Positions 1-5,772 of a stretch of 7,140 nucleotides of DNA are shown here, one piece after another. The DNA is from JBBKWQ01 sp037969115. Its GTDB lineage: Bacteria > Actinomycetota > Acidimicrobiia > Acidimicrobiales > Ilumatobacteraceae. Below the pieces are notes generated by a model. The model was not told where the DNA came from, did not search any database, and saw only the letters and a program-made list of their open reading frames with translations. The stretch's first letter is position 1. Each line of letters opens with the position of its first letter. The stretch spans positions 1-7,140 of the forward strand of contig JBBKWQ010000143.1 in assembly GCA_037969115.1 (NCBI GenBank), in the 5' to 3' direction. The position numbers and the translations under genes are program-made.

Positions 1-301
1 GGGGCGGGTCGGTGAGCTGGATGGCTTCGGACCGGTGGGCGCTCAGCACCGCTTCCGCCGGACCTGGAACGATCGGATCGGCGATCGTGGTACTCGGCGC
101 CGGCGTCACCTTGTCGGCCGGATCGTCGGGTTCCGTGGTGGGTGCCTCGATCGTTGTGTCAACAGGGTCGGGCGCGCCGACGGTTGCGAGAGGCAGCGAT
201 GCGGTCGCGGCATCGTCGGTCGATCCGGTCGAACTACACGCCAACCCGATCATGCAGAGGGCCACGCACAGCGACGCGCGAGCCCGATTGATTCCAAACA
301 T
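1..301 (-). CDS. Predicted secreted lipoprotein, N-terminal part (3' end outside window)
   Basis: Reading leftward from an ATG at 301-299, the frame stays open for 100 codons to the window edge, so only the N-terminus is present. The product starts MFGINRARASLCVALCMIGL, a short basic n-region and hydrophobic core, followed by A-C-S-S. The Cys at residue 23 fits a lipobox (Gly-Leu-Ala-Cys; Gly at -3 is permitted but not the commonest choice), predicting export and lipid attachment to the outer face of the membrane. A Thr/Pro/Asp/Ala-rich, low-complexity linker follows, as often seen between the lipidated Cys and the folded domain of actinobacterial lipoproteins. The start is supported by GGAG at 310-307, five bases before the ATG. 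The gene lies 99 nt downstream of the oxygenase on the same strand, so co-transcription is possible. The functional domain is beyond the window, so no activity can be assigned. Confidence 0.75.
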   Translation of the reverse strand, partial: MFGINRARASLCVALCMIGLACSSTGSTDDAATASLPLATVGAPDPVDTTIEAPTTEPDDPADKVTPAPSTTIADPIVPGPAEAVLSAHRSEAIQLTDPP

Positions 302-400
302 CTTCACTCCGTGCGCTCGGCAGCGCAGAACAGGCCCGCTGCGAGCTTTCTAGCGCGGTTTTCGGCGCGATCTGCGTCGAGAGTGAAACTCGGCGATTGG
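302..400 (-). other. Intergenic gap with bulged hairpin upstream of lipoprotein gene
   Basis: The 99 nt between the oxygenase stop and the lipoprotein start contain an imperfect hairpin at 315-346. The arms are GCTCGGCAGC and GCTGCGAGC (nine pairs with one bulged G) around a 13-nt loop. On the plus strand the stem is followed by TTTCT, but no plus-strand gene ends here. On the minus strand it lies just before the lipoprotein Shine-Dalgarno and lacks a U-tract. It may be a 5'-leader structure or a weak terminator. I see no convincing -10/-35 pair for a separate lipoprotein promoter. Confidence 0.35.
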
Positions 401-1822
401 TCAGCCGGGCGGGACCGACCGATCGCTGACCCAGTTGCCGTGGAAACCGAAGGGAATCCGCTGCGGCAGCTTCACCTGGGCGACGTAGTCGGTGCGCGAG
501 AAATCTTGCGCGTCCACCACCACGAACTCGGCTGAATCGGTGTTCAGGTCGTGCACGTAGGTGACCAGCCAACCGTCGTCTTCGACCGAGCTGCCGGGCC
601 GCGCCACGAACACCGGCTCGCCTGCCGCGCGCCCCGGACCGTGATCGAATTCGAACCGTTCGCCACTGCGTAGATCGTGCTTGACGGTGGCCCAGCCGTT
701 CGCGACGACCGGGTCGACCTTGGCGCAGTATCCGTACTGGTACGGCTTCGTGCTGAGCGAGCCGCGATGACGAGGAAACTCGTTGTTCGAGCCGTCGATC
801 ACGGTGATCGACGCGGTTCTCGTGGCTGGGTTCAACACCCAGCGCTCGAGCCGGCTCTTCGCTCCGTCGCCGAACGGCCCGAGGATGTCGGCGTCGAACA
901 TCACGTCGTACATGCACAGGTCGATCACCACGCTGCCGTCGTCGGCGTCGTAGGCGTTCATCGGGTGGAACGAATACCCGTTGGGGACGTCGATCCAGAC
1001 GATGTCGTCGGCCGTGCCCTCGCGGGGGAGCAGGCCGACGCGGTTGCCGTAGTCGGGGTTCCACCGGAACGGGAACCGCCCGGCGAACGCCAGATCGAGG
1101 TCGACGGTGCATGGCTGGTCGTACACGACGGCATAGCGCTGCGTCAGCGACATGTCGTGCAGCATGGTCATACCCGGCAGCGGAATGTCGACGGTGTGCC
1201 GCACCATGGCGTCGGTGCCGACCACGACGTACTGGACGTGATCCATCCACTCGGCCCAGGCATAAACCATGGCGTGCATCTCACCGGTGTCGGGGTCGAT
1301 CTTCGGGTGGGCGGTGAACGCTCCCGGCAGCGTGCCGTTGAAATCGTTGCGGGCGACCGTTTCGAGCTCGTAGGTGAGTTCGACCGGGCACCCGCCTGCT
1401 TCGACCATGGCCCACGTGGTGCCCGCGAAGCCGCCGACGTTCGTGTTGGGGCCTGTCGGATTGTCATTCCAGTTGGGGCCGGCGATGTCGGGCTCGTTGC
1501 GGAGGGCACTCATCGCGGACGACCCGACATAGCGGTTGCGATACCAGGAGGCCTGTCCACCGTCGAGGCGGATGCCGTGCACCATGCCGTCGCCCATGAA
1601 CCAGTGATGGGTGTCGTGATCGACGGGCCGCGCCGGATTCGGTCCGTTGCGCAGGTAACGGCCGGTCAGTTCGGTCGGGAGCTCGCCGATCACCGGCAGA
1701 TCGAACGACGTGATCTCCTCGGTCACGGGTGCGTAGTTGCCCGCGACGTAGCGGTTCACCTGTGGCTGCCCATCGTGTGTGGTCGTCTCGGACTGGCCGG
1801 TGTTGTCGATGGTCTGTGACAT
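401..1822 (-). CDS. Carotenoid oxygenase / RPE65-family dioxygenase
   Basis: A 473-residue non-haem Fe(II) dioxygenase of the carotenoid cleavage/lignostilbene dioxygenase family, which splits a conjugated C=C bond with O2 to give two carbonyl products. All four iron-binding histidines are visible in family context: H172 (AHPK), H222 (LHD), H286 (SFHPMNAYD) and H461 (FGFHGNW). Three likely second-shell glutamates are also present: E141 (MVEAGG), E348 (NEFPR) and E414 (VEDDG). The N-terminal LRNGPNP (57-63) and FMGDGMVHG (75-83) motifs are typical. The length is normal for bacterial members and there is no signal peptide, so it is cytosolic or membrane-associated. The start at 1822 has GAGGAG at 1833-1828 five bases upstream. 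A longer frame reaching 1897 would run through the operator and into the TetR gene and is rejected. The gene is divergent from TetR across a shared operator. Substrate (carotenoid, apocarotenoid or stilbenoid) cannot be decided from these motifs. Confidence 0.95.
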   Translation of the reverse strand: MSQTIDNTGQSETTTHDGQPQVNRYVAGNYAPVTEEITSFDLPVIGELPTELTGRYLRNGPNPARPVDHDTHHWFMGDGMVHGIRLDGGQASWYRNRYVGSSAMSALRNEPDIAGPNWNDNPTGPNTNVGGFAGTTWAMVEAGGCPVELTYELETVARNDFNGTLPGAFTAHPKIDPDTGEMHAMVYAWAEWMDHVQYVVVGTDAMVRHTVDIPLPGMTMLHDMSLTQRYAVVYDQPCTVDLDLAFAGRFPFRWNPDYGNRVGLLPREGTADDIVWIDVPNGYSFHPMNAYDADDGSVVIDLCMYDVMFDADILGPFGDGAKSRLERWVLNPATRTASITVIDGSNNEFPRHRGSLSTKPYQYGYCAKVDPVVANGWATVKHDLRSGERFEFDHGPGRAAGEPVFVARPGSSVEDDGWLVTYVHDLNTDSAEFVVVDAQDFSRTDYVAQVKLPQRIPFGFHGNWVSDRSVPPG

Positions 1823-1827
1823 CGTGA

Positions 1828-1833
1828 CTCCTC
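1828..1833 (-). promoter_or_regulatory. Shine-Dalgarno of the oxygenase gene
   Basis: GAGGAG on the minus strand lies five bases before the ATG at 1822-1820. It fixes the start at MSQTIDN rather than the longer frame from 1897. The divergent TetR gene, by contrast, has no Shine-Dalgarno. Confidence 0.8.
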
Positions 1834-1855
1834 GATCGTTCTCGATTGCTCGAAC

Positions 1856-1868
1856 CGTAACTAAGTTA
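1856..1868 (-). promoter_or_regulatory. Predicted -10 of the oxygenase promoter
   Basis: On the minus strand the left operator arm contains TAACTT (1868-1863). This predicts a start near 1856 and a leader of about 34 nt carrying the GAGGAG ribosome site. The hexamer is inside the operator, so repressor binding would block it as well. No good -35 is visible, and TAAGTT at 1880-1875 is an alternative. Confidence 0.45.
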
Positions 1869-1885
1869 CGGTGTAACTTAGTTAC
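1857..1885. promoter_or_regulatory. Double palindromic TetR operator between divergent genes
   Basis: GTAACTAAGTTAC (1857-1869) and GTAACTTAGTTAC (1873-1885) are exact reverse complements separated by GGT. Each arm is also a palindrome on its own (GTAACT-N-AGTTAC), so the element reads as two adjacent 13-bp sites with centres 16 bp apart. It is an AT-rich island in GC-rich DNA, directly between the oxygenase and the TetR gene, and its last base precedes the TetR ATG. TetR-family dimers commonly bind such palindromes next to their own gene, so autoregulation plus control of the divergent oxygenase is the natural inference. Binding by this particular protein is not shown by the sequence. Confidence 0.85.
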
Positions 1886-1886
1886 A
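1874..1886 (+). promoter_or_regulatory. Predicted -10 and leaderless start of the TetR operon
   Basis: TAACTT (1874-1879) matches the actinobacterial TANNNT -10 consensus. It is followed by six bases, placing transcription start at the A of the TetR ATG (1886). No Shine-Dalgarno could exist here because the operator occupies the upstream bases. The -10 lies inside the right operator arm, so a bound repressor would block it. I see no clear -35. A second hexamer, TAAGTT at 1862-1867, also fits TANNNT but would give a short leader lacking a ribosome site. Confidence 0.55.
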
Positions 1887-2458
1887 TGCACGCCCACAAG
1901 TCAACGCCTGATCAGCGCGACGTGATCCTCGCTGCTGCGATCGACATTCTGGGGAGTGACGGTGCATCGGCACTCACCGTCAGGAACGTCGCAACGATGT
2001 CGGGTTGTTCCACCACCGGCGTGTACACGTACTTCGGCGGCAAAGGTGGTCTGGTCGAAGCCATCTTCGTCCAGGGATTCGATTCGTTCGATCAGGCGCT
2101 CGCGGAGGCCGAGCGCTCCGGCGACCTGCTCTCTGCGGGGATGTCGTATCGCCGGTGGGCGCTCGACAACCCGACCCACTATCTCGTGATGTTCGGGCGC
2201 GCGGTTCCCGACTTCGAACCGAGCGAAACGGCATCACTGCGCGCGATGCAGTCCTTCGAACAGCTCGTCGACATGGTCGCCAAAGTGGTCGACGACGATC
2301 GAAGTGCAGCCGAGCTGACCGAACTGGCATTCCACGTGTGGGCCACGGTCCACGGCTACGTGATGCTCGAGCTGCTGGGAATGGCGCCACCACACGTCGC
2401 CGACGCCGACCATCTCTACGCTCAGGGCCTGGAACGGCTTCGGCAGGTGTTCACATGA
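1886..2458 (+). CDS. TetR/AcrR-family transcriptional regulator (WHG-type C-terminal domain)
   Basis: A 190-residue protein of usual TetR length. The N-terminal DNA-binding domain spans about residues 10-57: helices RDVILAAAIDIL and LTVRNVATMSG, then the recognition region CSTTGVYTYFGGKGGL with the family's Y-x-Y-F-x-x-K signature. The C-terminal ligand/dimer domain contains VWATVHGYVMLEL (W152, H156, G157), the Trp-x-x-x-His-Gly pattern of the WHG-type TetR C-terminal domain. The role is ligand-responsive repression, with the ligand unknown. The ATG at 1886 abuts the double palindrome with no room for a Shine-Dalgarno, so translation is probably leaderless. It is the first gene of a plus-strand operon: its TGA (2456-2458) overlaps the next gene's ATG, and the sulfatase follows. 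It is divergent from the oxygenase, so it probably represses itself, the sulfatase operon and the oxygenase. Confidence 0.93.
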   Translation: MHAHKSTPDQRDVILAAAIDILGSDGASALTVRNVATMSGCSTTGVYTYFGGKGGLVEAIFVQGFDSFDQALAEAERSGDLLSAGMSYRRWALDNPTHYLVMFGRAVPDFEPSETASLRAMQSFEQLVDMVAKVVDDDRSAAELTELAFHVWATVHGYVMLELLGMAPPHVADADHLYAQGLERLRQVFT

Positions 2459-3003
2459 CGGTCTGGGTTGCGATGCTCCGAGGCATCAACGTCGGTGGCA
2501 GGAACACGCTGGCGATGGCCGACCTCCGCAGGCTCGTCGGCGATCTCGGCCATGCCGACGTCGCCACCTACATCCAGAGCGGGAACGTCGTGTTCTCATC
2601 GCATCGAAACGATCGGGAAGCGATGTCGGACGAGATCAGCGACGCGATCAAGGGTCACGGCGGGCTCAGCGTGTCGGTCGTGATGCGAACCAGCGACGAG
2701 ATGGCAGCGATCGCGCGCCGTCACCCGCACGACGGCCAGTTCGACCCGAAACTTCTCCACGTCGTCTTCCTTGCTGCGACGCCGCGCCCGGGAGCGGCAG
2801 CCGTCCTCGACCCGCATCGCTACGCCCCCGATCGGTGGTTCGTCGATGGCAGCGAGGTCTACGTCACATACCCAGAGGGATCCGCACGGTCGAAGCTGAC
2901 GCTCGACGTCTTCGAGCGGCAGCTCGGTACGAGCGGTACCGCCAGGAACCTGAACACGGTCCGCAAGCTCGTCGAGTTCGCCCGCCCGGCGCCGGAAGCG
3001 TGA
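2455..3003 (+). CDS. DUF1697 family protein
   Basis: A 182-residue protein matching the DUF1697 family along its length: the N-terminal LRGINVGG (8-15), MADLRRLVGDLG (21-32), YIQSGNVVF (39-47), and the C-terminal TARNLNTVRKL (162-172). Family length is about 180 residues, so it looks complete. The family has no established biochemical function. No signal peptide or membrane segment is visible, so it should be cytosolic. The start at 2455 overlaps the TetR stop by four bases (ATGA) and is preceded by AGGTG at 2445-2449, five bases upstream. This indicates translational coupling to TetR. Its stop is two bases from the sulfatase ATG. DUF1697 genes often turn up beside unrelated genes, so co-transcription here does not prove a shared function. 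Confidence 0.92.
   Translation: MTVWVAMLRGINVGGRNTLAMADLRRLVGDLGHADVATYIQSGNVVFSSHRNDREAMSDEISDAIKGHGGLSVSVVMRTSDEMAAIARRHPHDGQFDPKLLHVVFLAATPRPGAAAVLDPHRYAPDRWFVDGSEVYVTYPEGSARSKLTLDVFERQLGTSGTARNLNTVRKLVEFARPAPEA
2994..2998 (+). promoter_or_regulatory. Shine-Dalgarno of the alkyl sulfatase gene
   Basis: GGAAG lies inside the final codons of the DUF1697 gene, seven bases before the ATG at 3006. It supports that start over any upstream start in the same frame, which would overlap DUF1697 extensively. Confidence 0.65.
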
Positions 3004-3005
3004 GA

Positions 3006-4898
3006 ATGTTCGACGTGCCCACTGCTCCCAAGGATGCCAGCGCCCACACTCGATCCGCCAACGAATCGCTCGACAAACAGTTCGACCCGGCCGACTTCGA
3101 GCGCGCGAGCCGCGGGTTGATCGCTCAGCACGCCACCGGCGTGATCGAGGGTGAGTGGGGTACGTGTTGGGACTGCAACAAGTACAACTTCATCGAGCAG
3201 GGCTCGGCGAACCCCGACACCGTGAATCCCAGCCTCTGGCGCCAGGCGCAGCTGAACAACATCCACGGGCTCTTCGAGGTCGACGACGGCATCTGGCAGG
3301 CCCGCGGGTACGACATCTCGAACGTCACGTTCATCGCCGGTGACAGCGGGTGGATCATCATCGACCCGCTCACGGTGGCCGGCACGGCGCGGGCGTGTCT
3401 CGACCTCGCCAACGAACATCTGGGCGAGCGGCCGGTGACCGCCGTGATCTACACGCACTCGCATACTGACCACTTCGGGGGCGTGCTCGGTGTCACCACG
3501 GTCGACGACGTCGAGGCGGGCCGCTGTCGGATCATCGCGCCCGAAGGTTTCATGCACGAGGTCGTCGCCGAGAACGTGATCGCAGGCATGGCCATGACCC
3601 GCCGGGCGCTGTACCAGTTCGGAGCGCTCCTCCCAGCCGGTCCGCGCCAACATGTCGACTGTGGGCTCGGTAAGGCCGTGCCGATCAGCCCTCCCGGTCT
3701 CGTCGCGCCCACCGAGGACATCACTCACACGGGGCAGGAGCTCGTGGTCGACGGCATTCGCATCGTGTTCCAGATGACGCCGAACGCCGAGGCTCCCGCC
3801 GAGATGAACTTCTTCTTCCCCGACCGCGGCTGGCTGTGCATGGCCGAGAACTGCACGCACAACATGCACAACCTCGTGCCCATCCGCGGTGCGCAGGTGC
3901 GTGATTCGCTGAACTGGTCGAAGTACATCGGTGAGGCGCTCGCACTGTTCGGCGCCGAGTCGACCATCATGTTCGCCTCGCACCACTGGCCGCGATGGGG
4001 TGGCGACGACGTCCGTCAGTTCCTGGCGATGCAGCGCGACATGTACCGCTGGGTGCACGACCAGACGATGCGGCACGCGGCGAAGGGTGAGACGGCCGTC
4101 GAGATCGCCGAGCGGCTCGTCCTGCCCGACGAGTATCGCAACGAGGCACACACGACCGGTTACTACGGCCACCTCGCGCACAACGTCAAGGCGGTCTATC
4201 AGCGGTACTTGAGTTGGTACGACGGCAACCCTGCGAACCTGTGGAAGCTGCCGCCGGTCGAGGTGGGGGAGCGGTACGTGAAAGTGGCCGGTGGACCCGA
4301 TGCGCTCTTCGCATCGGCCAAGGCTTCCTTCGACGACGGCGACTACCGATGGGTGGTCGAGCTGGTGAACCACCTGGTGTTCGCTGACCCGACGAATCTC
4401 GCGGCCCGAGAGCTCCAGGCCGACGCGCTCGAGCAGATCGGCTTCCAGAGCGAGTCGGCCACGTTCCGCAACGCGTTCTTGATGGGCGCCCAAGAACTCC
4501 GCAACGACGGTTTGCCGTCGCGCCCGATGACCAGGTCGGGGTACATGGACGCCATGACCGTCGACCAACTCTTCGACTCGGTGGCGTTCCGCCTCCGCTC
4601 GGAAGACGTCGGCGGACTGTCGTCGACGCTCGCGTTCGAGTTCACCGATCTCGGCGAGTCGTGGACCCTCGGATTGTCGAATCGGGCGCTCCACGCGTTG
4701 GCGCAGCGCCCGACCGACGCCGACGCGACCTTGACATTGGCGAAGAAGTCGCTCGTCCGAGTCGTCGCACGCGAGACCGATTTCCCGTCGCTGATCGACG
4801 AAGGCGACATTCAGGTCGTCGGCGACGTGGCAGCTGTCGATGCGATCTTCGGCAACCTCGACACGTTCATGTCGATGTTCAACATCATCGAGCCCTGA
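3006..4898 (+). CDS. SdsA1-type alkyl sulfatase (metallo-beta-lactamase fold)
   Basis: A 630-residue zinc sulfatase that should hydrolyse primary or secondary alkyl sulfate esters to an alcohol and sulfate. The metallo-beta-lactamase domain carries THSHTDH (H151, H153, D155, H156), E262, E281 (MAENCTHNMHNL) and H326 (ASHHWPRWGG). As I recall SdsA1 numbering, all these metal ligands fit a constant 18-residue offset. The middle region with YYGHLAHNVKAVYQRYLSWYDGNPA (from 386) matches the dimerisation domain, and about 505-630 matches the SCP2-like C-terminal domain, ending in a family-like FNIIEP. No N-terminal signal peptide is seen, unlike the secreted Pseudomonas enzyme, so it is probably cytosolic and would need its substrate imported. 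It starts two bases after DUF1697 with GGAAG upstream, as the last gene of the TetR operon. Its last 88 bp overlap the convergent PQ-loop gene. Confidence 0.95.
   Translation: MFDVPTAPKDASAHTRSANESLDKQFDPADFERASRGLIAQHATGVIEGEWGTCWDCNKYNFIEQGSANPDTVNPSLWRQAQLNNIHGLFEVDDGIWQARGYDISNVTFIAGDSGWIIIDPLTVAGTARACLDLANEHLGERPVTAVIYTHSHTDHFGGVLGVTTVDDVEAGRCRIIAPEGFMHEVVAENVIAGMAMTRRALYQFGALLPAGPRQHVDCGLGKAVPISPPGLVAPTEDITHTGQELVVDGIRIVFQMTPNAEAPAEMNFFFPDRGWLCMAENCTHNMHNLVPIRGAQVRDSLNWSKYIGEALALFGAESTIMFASHHWPRWGGDDVRQFLAMQRDMYRWVHDQTMRHAAKGETAVEIAERLVLPDEYRNEAHTTGYYGHLAHNVKAVYQRYLSWYDGNPANLWKLPPVEVGERYVKVAGGPDALFASAKASFDDGDYRWVVELVNHLVFADPTNLAARELQADALEQIGFQSESATFRNAFLMGAQELRNDGLPSRPMTRSGYMDAMTVDQLFDSVAFRLRSEDVGGLSSTLAFEFTDLGESWTLGLSNRALHALAQRPTDADATLTLAKKSLVRVVARETDFPSLIDEGDIQVVGDVAAVDAIFGNLDTFMSMFNIIEP
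4811..4898. other. 88-bp convergent overlap of sulfatase and PQ-loop genes
   Basis: The sulfatase TGA is at 4896-4898 and the minus-strand PQ-loop TGA is at 4813-4811, so 88 bp code on both strands. The third codon positions of the two frames face each other. The sulfatase end (FNIIEP) is family-like, so the overlap most likely arose by 3' extension of the PQ-loop gene. There is no intergenic space for a conventional terminator. Confidence 0.85.
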
Positions 4899-5494
4899 CC
4901 GAGGCCGAGAGCGACTGGTGAGGCCGACGCGCCGAACGACGTCCACCAGCAGCCGAGCACGAGCGCGGATCCGGCGCTCGTGACCACTCCATAGCCGATC
5001 AGCGCGGTATCGCCGATCATCAACCCGTAGACGCTCCAGATTCCTGCTTCGCAGATGCTGATGATCCAGGTGATCGGTGACACTCCTGCCGGGCACGCTT
5101 CCCGGTACACGGCGACCAACTGCGGCGACAGTTGAACTGCGGGAACGACCGCCAACGTGATGCCGAAGTCGGCTATGCCGCCGATGATTCCGATTGCGGC
5201 GAGGACGACGCCGTATCCCACGGCAATGACCAGCCAGGCGTGGCGCCCCGTCGGCGCGACGAGTCTCAGGACGATCGCGTAGGTGACTACGGCGAATCCG
5301 GGAGCGATTGCGGCGACCCAGAGATCGAGCACTCCGAGGTAGATGACCCAGGACACGTTCGTCACGAGCCCGAACGCAGCCCACGTCACCGCGACCCCCG
5401 CGGTCTGGCGGCGGCGGATCAGCCGAGCGATCTGGGGGACGAGGATCGCTCCGGACAGGATCGTGCCTGCGGCTGCAACGTACTGCTCAAGCAT
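4811..5494 (-). CDS. Two-repeat PQ-loop (SWEET/MtN3-like) membrane protein
   Basis: A 227-residue integral membrane protein with two PQ-loop units. Repeat 1 has LVPQIARLIRRR (PQ at 20-21) followed by TAGVAVTW. Repeat 2 has LSPQLVAVYREA (PQ at 124-125) followed by PAGVSPITW. Hydrophobic stretches near 3-22, 35-54, 57-79, 87-107, 110-128, 139-158 and 160-173 give a 3-1-3, seven-helix layout like eukaryotic SWEET proteins, whereas most bacterial relatives are single-repeat SemiSWEETs of about 90 residues. A transport role, for sugars or another small solute, is a family inference only. ATG at 5494 is chosen; GTG at 5500 is the only other in-frame start because a stop lies at 5539-5537. The polar tail after about residue 175 is unlike a membrane domain, and its last 29 codons are antisense to the sulfatase. 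Confidence 0.85.
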   Translation of the reverse strand: MLEQYVAAAGTILSGAILVPQIARLIRRRQTAGVAVTWAAFGLVTNVSWVIYLGVLDLWVAAIAPGFAVVTYAIVLRLVAPTGRHAWLVIAVGYGVVLAAIGIIGGIADFGITLAVVPAVQLSPQLVAVYREACPAGVSPITWIISICEAGIWSVYGLMIGDTALIGYGVVTSAGSALVLGCWWTSFGASASPVALGLGQGSMMLNIDMNVSRLPKIASTAATSPTT

Positions 5495-5630
5495 CGTCAC
5501 ACCCGGTTTGGCCTGGCCGCGGTACCACGGTCGTTCTCAACGGCGGGACTCCGGCCGCACGCCGCGGGATGGCGATGACCAGCCGCGATGCCATGGCAGC
5601 CGCGTCGGCGGTGTCGGAAGTGATGGACAT
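5487..5630 (-). CDS. Possible 47-residue small ORF coupled to the PQ-loop gene
   Basis: A minus-strand frame starts at ATG 5630-5628 with a weak purine-rich stretch (AAAGAGAA) a few bases upstream. It encodes 47 residues beginning MSITSDTADAAAMASRLVIA and ending QTGCDDA. Its TGA (5489-5487) lies inside the ATGCTTGA that opens the PQ-loop gene, giving an 8-base overlap of the kind seen in translationally coupled pairs. By hand count about three quarters of its codons end in G or C, a little below the neighbours, so coding is not established. I recognise no domain. It could be a coupling leader ORF or a chance frame. Confidence 0.3.
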   Translation of the reverse strand: MSITSDTADAAAMASRLVIAIPRRAAGVPPLRTTVVPRPGQTGCDDA

Positions 5631-5771
5631 GCGTTCTCTTTCGTCGAAGGTCTGCGAGATGGTTCCAATCTGGACGAGACCCAGCTGGACGGTCCCGGAT
5701 ACGCGGTTCTCGACCGGCGATCGGGAATTCCGCCGGAGGGTCGACCTTCGACAGGCGGCTACTGTTCGGCA
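5631..5771. other. Divergent intergenic region between the PQ-loop and SDR genes
   Basis: This stretch should hold the promoters for both divergent genes. On the plus strand only the TACTGT hexamer beside the SDR start is convincing. On the minus strand I see no clear -10/-35 pair. Plus-strand open frames crossing it have no recognisable product. It contains no strong palindrome like the TetR operator, so nothing suggests that these two genes share that regulator. Confidence 0.5.
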
Positions 5772-5772
5772 A
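5760..5772 (+). promoter_or_regulatory. Predicted -10 and leaderless start of the SDR gene
   Basis: TACTGT (5760-5765) fits TANNNT and is followed by six bases, placing transcription start on the A of the ATG at 5772. This is the same geometry as at the TetR gene. No Shine-Dalgarno is present before the ATG, which supports leaderless expression. A -35 is not obvious. Confidence 0.45.

Noticed and set aside
677..1819. Plus-strand open frame of 380 codons opposite the oxygenase
   Set aside because: It is antisense to a gene with all iron-binding residues, and its composition is typical of high-GC antisense frames.
1831..1855. Three CTCGAT/CTCGAA units at 9-10 bp spacing in the oxygenase leader
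   Set aside because: The 6-mers are short and common in this base composition. The spacing is suggestive, but there are too few copies to call a regulatory repeat.
1823..1897. N-terminal extension of the oxygenase by 25 codons, starting at 1897
   Set aside because: It would translate through the operator and overlap the TetR gene. The ATG at 1822 has a strong GAGGAG site and the extension resembles nothing in the family.
2835..3005. Upstream start for the sulfatase inside the DUF1697 gene
   Set aside because: The extra 57 residues are Arg-rich out-of-frame translation of DUF1697. The ATG at 3006 has GGAAG upstream and gives normal family length.
2859..5384. Very long minus-strand open frame (841 codons) across the sulfatase
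   Set aside because: It is rich in Arg, Val, Asp and His with no domain, as expected opposite a high-GC gene. The plus-strand sulfatase has complete catalytic motifs.
5343..5771. Upstream extension of the SDR frame
   Set aside because: The added sequence has no SDR features, overlaps the PQ-loop gene, and would place the glycine-rich loop about 150 residues from the N-terminus.
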